The position numbers and the translations under genes were made by a program. A stretch of 45,497 nt of DNA from Planctomycetaceae bacterium (GTDB lineage: Bacteria > Planctomycetota > Planctomycetia > Pirellulales > Pirellulaceae), in contig DUDC01000335.1 of the NCBI GenBank assembly GCA_012959465.1, positions 1-45,497 of the forward strand, given 5' to 3'. Below are positions 33,730-42,139 of this stretch, in pieces. The first letter of the stretch is position 1. Each line of letters starts with the position of its first letter. The notes under the pieces were generated by a model. The model was given only the letters and a program-made list of their open reading frames with translations. It was not told the DNA's origin and made no database searches.

Positions 33730-34686
33730 CTATAGCAGGTCATCGTCGTCATCATCGTCTCGGTCTGGATGCAGCGGGTCATCGGGCGAAAAAAAGAAGT
33801 CGCCCAGACCGTACGGCACTGCGTCGCCACCCAACCGTCGTTTTTTTCGCTTGGCAAGCTCATCGAGATCAACGGCGTCTTCGCCGAGGCAGCGTTCAAG
33901 TGCTTCTCGCCATGCCTGGTCTTTACTGATCGGGTGATCGGTTTCCTGCGCTAGCCGCTTGATCGCGTAACGCAACAGGCTAATACCGTCGCGAGGGGAA
34001 AAGTCGAGTTGTAATTCGTGCGATTTTTGTAGGAAATCAACGGTGATGGCTAACATTTCGGGTTCCGCGAACGGGAGGTGATATTGGAGAATCGCCAGTT
34101 CGTCGGTCTTACTTGGAAAGCCAAGGGGGAGAGTGGGTTGGAGGCGACTAAGGATGTAATCCGGAACCTCGTACGTCGATTCATCTTCATTCATCGTGAC
34201 CGCAGCGCGAAAATTTTGGTGAGCTGGAATTGTGATTCCGGCCACAATCGACTCAACGTAGCGGCGGTGGTCAAACAACGGCGCAAGGCTGGCCCATGAT
34301 TTTTCGTTCATGCGATTGCCTTCGTCCAAAATGCAGACACCACCACATAACATGGCCGTTACTAGAGGCGACGCGTGATAGGCAATTTTGCCATTCTGAG
34401 CTAGCACAGGAGTAACCAACAGATCTTCGGGACGTGTATCCGCGGTGCACTGATAGATGAACAGATCTTGTTTTCGCTCGCGGGCGGCTGCCATTGCCAA
34501 TGCCGTTTTCCCAATTCCTGGTGCGCCAGTCAAACGTGGAGCAAGCGGGAAGTCGCTTTCGTCGACCACCATCCAGCAAGCGAGTAGCTGCGTGAGTACC
34601 TCGCGCTGTCCAATCCACTCGCCGCTTGAATCGTGCGGGTGCGAGAGTTTTAGTTCGACTCCATCAATGTTCTCTGTCACATGCAT
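33730..34686 (-). CDS. MoxR-like AAA+ ATPase
   Basis: A 318-residue ATPase of the MoxR/CbbQ-type clade. Walker A is GAPGIGKT (54-61), Walker B CILDE (118-122) with the following GNRM, sensor 1 has N166 (AAVTMNED), and R181 in ILSRLQPTL is the likely arginine finger. The C-terminal lid reads [18 protein letters not shown]. The protein ends in a run of acidic residues ([11 protein letters not shown]) that could bind a basic partner. GAAGGAAG lies 6 nt before the ATG. It forms a two-gene operon with the large unknown protein and is divergent from the MFS gene. Unlike the moxR at 27-28 kb it has no DUF58 or transglutaminase partner. Confidence 0.9.
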   Translation of the reverse strand: MHVTENIDGVELKLSHPHDSSGEWIGQREVLTQLLACWMVVDESDFPLAPRLTGAPGIGKTALAMAAARERKQDLFIYQCTADTRPEDLLVTPVLAQNGKIAYHASPLVTAMLCGGVCILDEGNRMNEKSWASLAPLFDHRRYVESIVAGITIPAHQNFRAAVTMNEDESTYEVPDYILSRLQPTLPLGFPSKTDELAILQYHLPFAEPEMLAITVDFLQKSHELQLDFSPRDGISLLRYAIKRLAQETDHPISKDQAWREALERCLGEDAVDLDELAKRKKRRLGGDAVPYGLGDFFFSPDDPLHPDRDDDDDDDLL

Positions 34687-34975
34687 CCAATTCTTCCTTC
34701 AAACTGAACTTCGAAGCGCCACTCCAGTCGTCCATTATTCTCTAGGAAACAGCATCGAGAAATACACTTCCAATGTAACCATCCAATCTACCATCGAGAA
34801 CCGGTGGGGCGGGATTGCGGGCGAAGCGACCCAAAGACGATTGAAAAGAAATTTCCATTCGTTGTCTGGCCGATTTGACGTGACACCGATCGGCAGTCCA
34901 CAATCCATCGTTTGACTCGAGTCGATCTGCGCATTCGCCGGTGGCGATGCCTATCCACACGGAAAAAGCGTTCCC

Positions 34976-36172
34976 ATGGACGAAGGTAGCCATCGTTGGC
35001 GAATTCTGGTCTTGTTGAGTTTCGCTGAACTCTTCGGCATGTCTCTATGGTTAACGGCCAGTGCTGTCTCAGAGCAGTTGGCTGCGGGCTGGAATCTGAC
35101 CAACGATCAGGTGTCCAGCCTCACCACCGCGGTGCAAATGGGATTCGTTGTTGGCACAGCCTTTGCCGCGTTGTTCAACTTGGCAGATATCATCTCGTCC
35201 CGATTTTATTTTGCCGTCTGCGCTCTGCTTGCGTCCGCGGCCAATGCGGGGATTCTGGCCGTGGATAGCTACATGGCTGCCCTCAGTTGTCGCTTCCTAG
35301 TCGGTCTCTTCCTGGCAGGAGTCTATCCACCGGCCATGAAGATGATCGCGACTTGGTATCGGTCGTCGCGTGGTTTCGCGATTGGAACGATTGTCGGTGC
35401 GCTGACATGTGGCAAAGCAATGCCCTATTTGTTGAGTGCAGTAGCGCCTGACGACCACGTTGGCGTCATCGTGAGTTCGTCCATCGCCGCTGCATTTGCG
35501 GGTCTGCTCGTGTTGGCATTCTACCGCGACGGCCCGCACGCTTTCCCCTCGCGCAAGTTTCGCTTGGCGTTGATCGTCAACGTTATAAGACACCGTCCGA
35601 CGCGTTTGGCGGTTGCCGGATATCTTGGGCACATGTGGGAACTTTACGCGATGTGGGTTTGGATTCCAAAGTTCATCATGGCCAGCTTTCTTATCAGTGG
35701 CGGAACCGTGCGGGCGGCCAGCCTGGCTGCTTTTCTTGCTATTGCCACCGGCGCCGTCGGCTGTCTATGGGGCGGTTGGGTTGCCGATCGGATTGGGCGT
35801 GAAAAACTAGTTAACCTCTGCATGCTGGTCAGCGGAATCTGCTCGATAGGAATTGGTTTCAGCTTTGGCGGTCCGCCGTGGATCGTCGCGATCATGGCGG
35901 CCGTGTGGGGATTTTTTGTCGTGGCCGACTCGGCCCAATTCAGCACAATGGTCACGGAAGTCTCGGCACCTGAAAACGTCGGGACGGCACTCACGCTGCA
36001 AACGTCACTCGGGTTCCTACTCACGATGGTGACGATTGAAGGCGTGGACGTGCTGCGTAGTTACGTCGGTTGGGAATGGGCTTTCGCCGGGCTCGCAATC
36101 GGTCCATTTCTGGGAATCGCCGCAATTTCAAAGCTCCGCGGCGAGAGGCCCACGGCAGAGAATGCCAGCTAG
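34976..36172 (+). CDS. MFS transporter
   Basis: A 398-residue major facilitator with 12 predicted membrane helices. The first is LVLLSFAELFGMSLWLTASAV, and the loop between helices 2 and 3 is short (NLADIISSRFYF). The central half-boundary contains RDGPHAFPSRKF, and the second half starts at GYLGHMWELYAMWVWIPKF. WGGWVADRIGREKLVN is the repeat of the MFS loop 2-3 motif (G-x3-D-R-x-G-R). The substrate is not clear; the sequence is of the nitrate/glycerol-phosphate-unlike, general CynX/NNP-like sort. Its stop overlaps the end of the convergent cbiX-like gene by 4 nt. Confidence 0.88.
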   Translation: MDEGSHRWRILVLLSFAELFGMSLWLTASAVSEQLAAGWNLTNDQVSSLTTAVQMGFVVGTAFAALFNLADIISSRFYFAVCALLASAANAGILAVDSYMAALSCRFLVGLFLAGVYPPAMKMIATWYRSSRGFAIGTIVGALTCGKAMPYLLSAVAPDDHVGVIVSSSIAAAFAGLLVLAFYRDGPHAFPSRKFRLALIVNVIRHRPTRLAVAGYLGHMWELYAMWVWIPKFIMASFLISGGTVRAASLAAFLAIATGAVGCLWGGWVADRIGREKLVNLCMLVSGICSIGIGFSFGGPPWIVAIMAAVWGFFVVADSAQFSTMVTEVSAPENVGTALTLQTSLGFLLTMVTIEGVDVLRSYVGWEWAFAGLAIGPFLGIAAISKLRGERPTAENAS

Positions 36173-36651
36173 TCACATCCGTTCCATTGACATTTGTCTT
36201 GATCACCACACACATCGCAACCACGGTGGTCGTGTTGATGATTGAGGCAGGTTTCGATGCGGTTTTCGAGGATCGAAAACACCATTTCGTGCAGTGCGAT
36301 TGGGGCGACAAGGATCCATGGTATCTGCGGATATGCACGCGCCGCCTGCGCTGCCAACTGGGGGATATCGGTGGTCCAATGACGGCCCGGTAACAGAAAG
36401 AACGGGCTGATGACGATCTTTGTCGCCCCACGTGAGACCGATGCGACGAAAGCGTCGTTGATGCTTGGCGAAGCGATTTCCATATGAGCCGCCTCGATGA
36501 TTGTCGAGTCGCGTCGCGTCTGCCACGCGGCAGCCAACTGTTCCAGCAGACGATTACTTTCGTCGATTCGAGAACCATGGTCCACCAGGATGATCCCGGT
36601 ACGGCTCTGCTCACTTTCCTGCTCGTCAGGGTTCCAAAGGGACTGCTTCAT
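36169..36651 (-). CDS. CbiX-like chelatase with Cys/His-rich tail
   Basis: A 160-residue single-domain CbiX/SirB-type protein. The family inserts Co or Fe into sirohydrochlorin, or acts on related tetrapyrroles. ILVDHGSR provides the catalytic His; EAAHMEIASPSI and VISPFFLLPGRHWTTDIP are the other conserved blocks. The length matches half-size CbiX. The tail from about residue 135 carries five Cys and three His (CLNHQHDHRGCDVCG, then DKCQWNGC), which could bind metal or an iron-sulfur cluster, as reported for Bacillus megaterium CbiX. The ATG at 36651 overlaps the SRPBCC stop as TGATG, so the two are co-translated; a GTG one codon up is an alternative. No other cobalamin or siroheme genes are in the window. 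Confidence 0.85.
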   Translation of the reverse strand: MKQSLWNPDEQESEQSRTGIILVDHGSRIDESNRLLEQLAAAWQTRRDSTIIEAAHMEIASPSINDAFVASVSRGATKIVISPFFLLPGRHWTTDIPQLAAQAARAYPQIPWILVAPIALHEMVFSILENRIETCLNHQHDHRGCDVCGDQDKCQWNGCD

Positions 36652-37133
36652 CACGCGAGTTCCGATTCGCCGAAGAGTGCTTGCAACGCTTTCGTTCGAT
36701 AGTCGAATATGCGCCTTAAATCTCTCCGTACAAAGATAGGATGTACGATCGGAGCGAGCCAGGTGTGATAGTCAACCGTGTCGATCACTCGTGTCCCGTT
36801 TTCAGTCTCTTCAAACCGATGTTCGTGAATCCACCAGCGATAGGGGCCTGCCAGTTGGCGGTCGACAAATCGAACGGGTGGCTCCCAAACCGCGATCTCA
36901 GTCCTCCACCGCAAGGGAATGTGGTGGAGTCGTAGACGGTAGTTAATTAGAGCGCCCTCCGTCATTCGGATCGGACGATCTGTCAGGACGCGGAAACTGA
37001 GATATTTCGGTGTGATTGACTCAAGATTTGCCGCATCCGCAAAGAACGAAAACAGCTCGTCGCGAGGCTGGGTGAGCAGCAACTCGCTTTTGAGCCGATA
37101 ACCGCGTTCAAGGCGTTCAATTTTCAGCGACAC
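36651..37133 (-). CDS. SRPBCC (START-like) family protein
   Basis: A 160-residue ligand-binding fold of the SRPBCC superfamily. The strands RGYRLKSELLLTQPRDELFSFFADAANLESITPKYLSFRVL open the fold; the middle has YRLRLHHIPLRWRTEIAVWEPPVRFVDRQLAGPYRWWIHEHRFEE and the C-terminal helix is IFVRRDLRRIFDYRTKALQALF. Proteins of this type are annotated as cell-division-inhibitor-like or CDP-paratose epimerase-fused domains, with hydrophobic ligands. The start is a GTG. The stop overlaps the cbiX-like start. A shared role in handling a tetrapyrrole is possible but only inferred. Confidence 0.88.
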   Translation of the reverse strand: MSLKIERLERGYRLKSELLLTQPRDELFSFFADAANLESITPKYLSFRVLTDRPIRMTEGALINYRLRLHHIPLRWRTEIAVWEPPVRFVDRQLAGPYRWWIHEHRFEETENGTRVIDTVDYHTWLAPIVHPIFVRRDLRRIFDYRTKALQALFGESELA

Positions 37134-37364
37134 TTGCTGGCCTTTGCGTGAGTCACGTATCCGGCATTTCGCGTTCGAAGTCCCAGCCGTACCTACCGGA
37201 CTGGCAACGTTTCGTTAACCGGAAAAGTCTACCGGATTGCCGCAGGCGGTACGACAAAGAATTCTCGATGAACACCAGCGATGCGGGCCGATTGACAGGA
37301 AAAACCGTGCAAACCGGCACAACCGCTAAAAAAACCTTGTCAAGCTACAACCCAGGGGACGCTG

Positions 37365-38312
37365 ATGAGACTGTTTACTATCCGATTTACGATCTTGGCA
37401 TTGGCTTCCGCATTCATTTGGGTTTCTCCCGCAACCGGGCAATTGGTTCCCGGGACCGGAGTCAAACTGACGAAAGTTGGCGACGACTTCGAGGATGCGG
37501 AGTGGGCGTTTAAGTTCAACTTGCCCAAAAGCTCGAAGAACATCAACGAGTATGGCGGTGGTAGCGGTGGTCGGTCAAAAAACGGTCGCTGGTATGAAGG
37601 CGTCAAACGGGGGCAACCGGACGTGATCAAACGAGTACCCACTCCTGCCAACGGTCCCGCGGGTAGCGAGGGGGCGCTGCTCTTGCGTTCACTCTACACC
37701 GGCATCCCAGGTAGACCCACGTTCAAGCTCCAACAGGACGACTACATCGCCGACGTCAACTATCGATTGGGCGGGTCGATGTCGGTGTCGAAGTCTCCCA
37801 GCGTCGTTGTACGCGTCTTCCTGCCGCCAATTGAAGAGTGGGAAAATCGCACCGGCCCCAGTTTTGCATTTCGACTCGCATTGCTGACGACCGCTCGCAA
37901 GACCAAAGGAACCGGGTTCTTCGCTCGATCGTCAAACGATGCGGAGACGTATTGGCCCGGGTTCTTTATTGAGTTTGAAAGTGAGACCGACCGCAATCGT
38001 GATCAAGATTCGGCTTACCTTCGAATCCGAGCCAACAGTCGCGGAGGCGACTATCGGGGTCCGGTCATCTCTCAGACCGGCTGGTGGACCTTCGGGATGT
38101 CGTGCACGCCCGATGGACGCGTCCACTATTATGGGAAACCAGGCCTGGAGAATCTAACTGCCGCGGATCACATCACGTCGAATTTTCCGTACGGCTACCG
38201 GGCAGAACGTTTCAAGACGTTCTTCTTCAATGTCTGCAATGGCGACAACGGGAAAACCTGGTCGACACCCTGGATCGTTGACAACTGCGAAGTCTTCTAC
38301 GTGCCTCGATAA
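37365..38312 (+). CDS. secreted protein of unknown function
   Basis: A 315-residue exported protein. The signal peptide is LALASAFIWVSPATGQ. The mature part is beta-rich with many Gly, Arg and aromatic residues (GGGSGGRSKNGRWYEGV, TYWPGFFIEFESETD, QTGWWTFGMSCTPDGRVHYYG, WIVDNCEVFYVP). The layout recalls concanavalin-like carbohydrate-binding folds, but I do not recognise a named family. AGGGGA lies 5 nt before the ATG. It seems to be a single-gene unit, divergent from the SRPBCC gene and convergent with DUF2237. Confidence 0.8.
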   Translation: MRLFTIRFTILALASAFIWVSPATGQLVPGTGVKLTKVGDDFEDAEWAFKFNLPKSSKNINEYGGGSGGRSKNGRWYEGVKRGQPDVIKRVPTPANGPAGSEGALLLRSLYTGIPGRPTFKLQQDDYIADVNYRLGGSMSVSKSPSVVVRVFLPPIEEWENRTGPSFAFRLALLTTARKTKGTGFFARSSNDAETYWPGFFIEFESETDRNRDQDSAYLRIRANSRGGDYRGPVISQTGWWTFGMSCTPDGRVHYYGKPGLENLTAADHITSNFPYGYRAERFKTFFFNVCNGDNGKTWSTPWIVDNCEVFYVPR

Positions 38313-38328
38313 CAACGCCGACAAGCCA

Positions 38329-38691
38329 TCAGAGGGCGACAGCGTGGGACTGCAAGTCCTCCAGGTCGACAAACTCCAACGCTGAAATGTGCGTTGATTC
38401 CAGGACGACGGGGGGCGCTACACCTGCCTGATGCGCTTCCTGCCAGCGTTGGACGCAGAGACACCATCGGTCGCCAGGTACCAATCCGGGGAAGTACTGC
38501 TGCGGCGTCGAGAGATCGTTGCCCCGTTCGGCGGAGAACTCGAGAAATGCTTCGGTGACCTGGGTACAGACCAGGTGCAAACCGTAATCATCGCTTCCCG
38601 TCCGGCAACATCCGTCTCGGTAGAATCCTGTCAGTGGATCGTGGGAGCAATCCTGTAGTTCGTTGCCCAGCACGTTCTTTGGACGATTCAT
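38329..38691 (-). CDS. DUF2237 family protein
   Basis: A 120-residue protein of the DUF2237 family, which opens with N-V-L-G and has a conserved pattern of Cys, His and Asp. Visible are PKNVLGNELQDCSHDPLTGFYRDGCC, SDDYGLHLVCTQVTEAFLEFS, GNDLSTPQQYFPGLVPGDRWCLCVQRW and VVLESTHISAL. The function is unknown; the invariant Cys and His may bind a metal. The size is normal for the family. Two strong hairpins lie just upstream, between it and cdsA. Confidence 0.93.
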   Translation of the reverse strand: MNRPKNVLGNELQDCSHDPLTGFYRDGCCRTGSDDYGLHLVCTQVTEAFLEFSAERGNDLSTPQQYFPGLVPGDRWCLCVQRWQEAHQAGVAPPVVLESTHISALEFVDLEDLQSHAVAL

Positions 38692-38725
38692 CGTTGTTTG
38701 CTCACATCCGAAAAAGTTGTACGTA

Positions 38726-38748
38726 GGTCACTTTCGCCGAAAGTGACC
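38726..38748. repeat. perfect 10-bp hairpin, intergenic
   Basis: GGTCACTTTC (38726-38735), loop GCC, GAAAGTGACC (38739-38748). It is preceded by the palindrome ACGT in TACGTA. I recall similar elements between genes of Planctomycetes. It lies upstream of DUF2237 and 200 nt downstream of cdsA. Confidence 0.7.
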
Positions 38749-38797
38749 AGCCCCGCCAACGTCCGACTCGCGTCATATTTGAATCGTCACATTGCGC

Positions 38798-38827
38798 AAC
38801 ACTGGCAGAGCCAACTCTGCCAGTGTT
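38798..38827. repeat. perfect 13-bp hairpin, intergenic
   Basis: AACACTGGCAGAG (38798-38810), loop CCAA, CTCTGCCAGTGTT (38815-38827). With no mismatch this is the strongest stem in the window. It could terminate cdsA transcripts (111 nt past the stop) or be a REP-like mobile repeat. Confidence 0.75.
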
Positions 38828-38938
38828 ATCGCACCCTCGTGCTTGTATTTCCAGTGCCAGAGTCCTTCAATTTTTTACCGGACACGATTGGGCAGAACCA
38901 GTGCCACACATTGGCTGGCGTCCGGTGAATCCAGTAGT

Positions 38939-39934
38939 TCAACCGTGGTAAAGAAATCGAACCATATGATAAAAGACGGGTGCCGCAAAACACAGTGAGT
39001 CGATGCGGTCAAGCAGGCCCGCATGACCTTGGACTAATGTGCCGTAGTCGGTAACACCTCGGTCGCGTTTAATGGCGGACATTGTCATTGCGCCGCAAAA
39101 TCCCATCACGGCCACTGTCGCCGACAGGACTGCGGCCTCCACATATCCAAACGGTGTCACCCATTTGAGGGTGATTCCCAGGATCGCCATGCTCAACACG
39201 CCGCCGATAAACCCCTCCCAAGTTCGGCTGGCGTTGATGGCCGGGGCAATCACCGTCTTCCCGACCAATTTGTCCCATGCGAACTGCAGCAGATCGCCCA
39301 GCTGTACGATCAGGAAGAAGTAGAATAACAGCCCTGAGTAGTCGCCATCCCAGGGTGCGTTATCAACTTTCAACTCGAGGGTCAGCAACGCCGGAGCATA
39401 GCTGAGTGCATAGACACAAATCAACAAACCAAACTGGATCTTGGCGCTGCGTTCCAGGAACCTCTTGGGATCGCCCGAAATCGTGATCCTCGCCGGGACG
39501 AACAGCGAGGCGTAGACGGGAATCATGATGCTATACACGCCATACCATTCCTGGCCCATGGCAACAAGAACATACTGCAACGGCGTGCAGAGGAAGAAGA
39601 CCCAAAACAGCGCGCGATGATCTCCGCGGCGGGTTGGGGTCATTGTGATGAACTCTCGCAGCGCCCAAAACGAGAGACAAAAGAATAGGACCATCGCGCC
39701 GTTGCGGCCGAGCAACATGGCCGCGACAAGGATGGCTGTCATCAACCACCAAGCTCGCATCCGTTGATTGAACTTGCGGACCAATGCCGGATTAACCGTT
39801 CCCTCGGGACGCTCCCGCAGGAACCGTCCAAGCAGACTAAGCACCGCCAAGACGCCGAGCACAACGCCCAACAGCCACCGCGTGGGCGATTGCATGACGG
39901 CCAGTAGTAGGGGGGCGGGGACTTGGATCCACAT
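38939..39934 (-). CDS. cdsA: phosphatidate cytidylyltransferase (CDP-diglyceride synthase)
   Basis: A 331-residue integral membrane enzyme that makes CDP-diacylglycerol from phosphatidate and CTP, the precursor of phospholipids. It has about eight membrane segments. The C-terminal signature ASRTWEGFIGGVLSMAILG, KRDRGVTDYGTLVQGHAGLLDRIDSLCFAAPVFY contains the CdsA motif (S-x8-K-R-x2-x-KD-x5-PGHGG-x2-DRxD), here with GHAG for GHGG and DRIDS intact. Members of this group with an N-terminal RERPEG segment are larger than E. coli CdsA. It starts 1 nt after the plsC stop, so the two are translationally coupled and act one after another. Confidence 0.93.
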   Translation of the reverse strand: MWIQVPAPLLLAVMQSPTRWLLGVVLGVLAVLSLLGRFLRERPEGTVNPALVRKFNQRMRAWWLMTAILVAAMLLGRNGAMVLFFCLSFWALREFITMTPTRRGDHRALFWVFFLCTPLQYVLVAMGQEWYGVYSIMIPVYASLFVPARITISGDPKRFLERSAKIQFGLLICVYALSYAPALLTLELKVDNAPWDGDYSGLLFYFFLIVQLGDLLQFAWDKLVGKTVIAPAINASRTWEGFIGGVLSMAILGITLKWVTPFGYVEAAVLSATVAVMGFCGAMTMSAIKRDRGVTDYGTLVQGHAGLLDRIDSLCFAAPVFYHMVRFLYHG

Positions 39935-39935
39935 C

Positions 39936-40553
39936 CTAGATATCTTTCAGTCGCTTTACGGCATTTTGAGCTCGGGTCAAAAACGCTTTCTTTGGCTCGC
40001 CCGCTTCGAGCCACATCGGAGGACCAATCGTGATACTACTAAGCAGTGGAACCGGTAGGAACTCACCGCGGGGCAACACTCGGTTTAAGTTGTCGATATA
40101 GACTGGAACCAGTTCCAGATCTGGTCGTTTTTTGCCAATGTAGTAGAGGCCGCTTTTGAACTCGCCCATTTCACCCGTGTTGCTGCGACCACCCTCAGGA
40201 AAAATGATCAGCGAGTGCTTGTCTGCGACTTCTCTCAGCATCAAGTCGACTGGGCTCTGGTGAACTTTGATGTTCTTTCGATCGATCAGCAGGGTGTTTA
40301 GCGACCAAGCCACGTGCCGACGAAGAGCATTCTTCTCCCAATAATCTTTGGCGGCAACAGGACGGGTTACAGCGCGGACGTGACGTGGCAAGCTCGACCA
40401 CAAGACCACGGCATCCAAATGGCTCGTGTGATTGGCAAAATACACCCGTTGACAGGCGTCTGGTTGGCAATCCACCCAGCGCACGGAGGCACCGCTGAAT
40501 AGCTTGGCCAGCAGGGTCAGAACATGCGCGGTCAGGTGCATCCGGAAAACCAC
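39936..40553 (-). CDS. plsC: 1-acyl-sn-glycerol-3-phosphate acyltransferase
   Basis: A 205-residue acyltransferase that makes phosphatidate from lysophosphatidate, the substrate of the next enzyme. The NHTSHLD motif (H-x4-D), the arginine/lysine segment AAKDYWEKN, FPEGGRS and VPVYIDNL are the four conserved blocks. It lacks a clear N-terminal membrane anchor, and at 205 residues is on the short side. With cdsA it forms a two-gene phospholipid operon, and the coupling (1-nt gap) fits the pathway order. Confidence 0.92.
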   Translation of the reverse strand: MVFRMHLTAHVLTLLAKLFSGASVRWVDCQPDACQRVYFANHTSHLDAVVLWSSLPRHVRAVTRPVAAKDYWEKNALRRHVAWSLNTLLIDRKNIKVHQSPVDLMLREVADKHSLIIFPEGGRSNTGEMGEFKSGLYYIGKKRPDLELVPVYIDNLNRVLPRGEFLPVPLLSSITIGPPMWLEAGEPKKAFLTRAQNAVKRLKDI

Positions 40554-40774
40554 CCTCCAGGCGGGGTAGAGTAAAATCCAAGGACAGTAAATTTGCGAAC
40601 AATTACCTCCAAACTACCCATTCTACGGTGGTCTGGCCAACACCCAAATAGCCAACACACCGATATTTACAGACTCTATTCGCTGCAAACGCGACTTTGT
40701 CCGAAATGTAACGAAAATAACGGGAGTCCTGTTGGGAAAGGCCAATCGGGCATCGGCGCATTCGCCTCACTTTT

Positions 40775-40804
40775 TTGCGGTTCAGGACAAGCTCCGCGTA
40801 TACT
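40775..40804 (+). promoter_or_regulatory. sigma-70-like promoter for the HEAT gene
   Basis: TTGCGG (40775-40780), an 18-nt spacer and TATACT (40799-40804). The start codon is 57 nt downstream. The upstream T6 run is also typical. Best promoter match seen in the window. Confidence 0.45.
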
Positions 40805-40860
40805 AATGGTGTGCGAATGCACGGCCGGTCAGGGGATTGGAATTTACCAGGCAGCTTAAA

Positions 40861-42084
40861 ATGTACCCAGCCTATCGATTTCTAAGTTTGACGTTACCCT
40901 CGCTCATTTTGGCCGCGGCGGCCCTGTTCGGTCATCACGGATCCGCTTCTGCGGAAGTTTTCGAGTTGTTCAACGGTGGACGCATCGAAGGGGAGCGAGT
41001 TGGCATCGAGGAGAAGGATGGGAAGCGGTTCTATATCATCAAATCGACAAGTGGCGCCGTCCTGACGTTGGCTGCTGAACAAGTTGTCGGAGAAGTCACT
41101 AAGTCGGAGGCCGAATTGTGGTACGAAGCGTGGCTTCCCAAGACTCCTGACACGGTTGAAGGGCACTTGGCGATGGCCCGTGAATGCAAAGTACGTGGCC
41201 TTTCCTTCCAACGTGATCATCATTTTCTTCAGGTGATTCGAATCGACCCGGAGAGCGAAGTCGCGCGTCGAGGGCTCGGTTTCGGTCGACTCAATGGCGA
41301 GTGGATTCGAGTCGACATTTCCCGACGGCAAAATGGATTTGTCCGCCACAAGGGAAAATGGTGGGTCGCACAGGACTTGGCGATCGAGCGAGAAAAGGAG
41401 CAAATGGAAGAGAAGCAAAACGAGTGGAATCAAAAAATCAGATTGTTGAAGAAGATCATTCTTCGCAAGTCCGACAAAGCGCCAGCGGCGCTGGCCGAGC
41501 TAAAAGCGATTCGCGATCCTTTCGCCGTCAAGTGTCTTTCGGAGTTGGCTGAGAAAGGCACTAAAGACCCGTTGCGAAAAGTGTACATGCGGGTCCTTGC
41601 CGAGATTGGGACTCCACCCGCGATGTCGACATTGGTCAAACAAGCTCTGGTGGAGAAGAAGATCGATGTTCACGAGTACGCGACCGAGTTAGTTGGGGAC
41701 AGTGGCAGCATGTGGGCCGCTCGCGCTCTGACTGCTGGGCTAAAAAGCAAAAGCAACGTAATTGTTCGCCGCGCGGGTAAGGCACTTGCACCACTCAAGG
41801 ATGCATCCGCCGTCCCTGCTCTCATCGTGGCACTCAACACGAAACACAAGTATGTCCTTCCCAGCGGCGGGAACATCCAGGCTGGGTTTTCAAACGGTGG
41901 AGGCAACGGTCTGACATCCGGTGGCGGACAACAGGTCATCGAAAGAACGCGTTCCAACGTAGAAGTTCGGGACGCGTTAATCGCGGTAACAGGGATGAAC
42001 TTCGGGTACGACGAAACCAAGTGGTGGGCTTGGTATGAATCGACACACACGCCGCAAACGGCTAGTTTGCGACGTTCGCCCTAA
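40861..42084 (+). CDS. secreted HEAT-repeat protein
   Basis: A 407-residue exported protein. The start ATG at 40861 opens a signal peptide ending SASA; a TTG at 40837 would add eight residues and lacks a well-spaced ribosome site. The N-terminal region (residues 25-90) is a beta-domain (VFELFNGGRIEGERVGIEEKDG) followed by a linker with GEWIRVDISRRQNGFVRHKGKWW. From about 190 come HEAT-type helices (LAELKAIRDPFAVKCLSELAEKG, ARALTAGLKSKSNVIVRRAGKALAPLKDASAVPALIVAL). The end DALIAVTGMNFGYDETKWWAWYES is a motif I see again in the broken HEAT gene at 43.2 kb. It precedes the transglutaminase by 56 nt. Confidence 0.85.
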   Translation: MYPAYRFLSLTLPSLILAAAALFGHHGSASAEVFELFNGGRIEGERVGIEEKDGKRFYIIKSTSGAVLTLAAEQVVGEVTKSEAELWYEAWLPKTPDTVEGHLAMARECKVRGLSFQRDHHFLQVIRIDPESEVARRGLGFGRLNGEWIRVDISRRQNGFVRHKGKWWVAQDLAIEREKEQMEEKQNEWNQKIRLLKKIILRKSDKAPAALAELKAIRDPFAVKCLSELAEKGTKDPLRKVYMRVLAEIGTPPAMSTLVKQALVEKKIDVHEYATELVGDSGSMWAARALTAGLKSKSNVIVRRAGKALAPLKDASAVPALIVALNTKHKYVLPSGGNIQAGFSNGGGNGLTSGGGQQVIERTRSNVEVRDALIAVTGMNFGYDETKWWAWYESTHTPQTASLRRSP

Positions 42085-42091
42085 GAACATT

Positions 42092-42112
42092 CGCCCAGTG
42101 ATTGAGTGGGCG
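42092..42112. repeat. 6-bp hairpin between HEAT and transglutaminase genes
   Basis: CGCCCA (42092-42097) and TGGGCG (42107-42112) frame a 9-nt loop 8 nt past the HEAT stop and 27 nt before the next start. Could modulate read-through. Confidence 0.35.
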
Positions 42113-42139
42113 GTTTGCAACTATCGAGAGACACATCTG

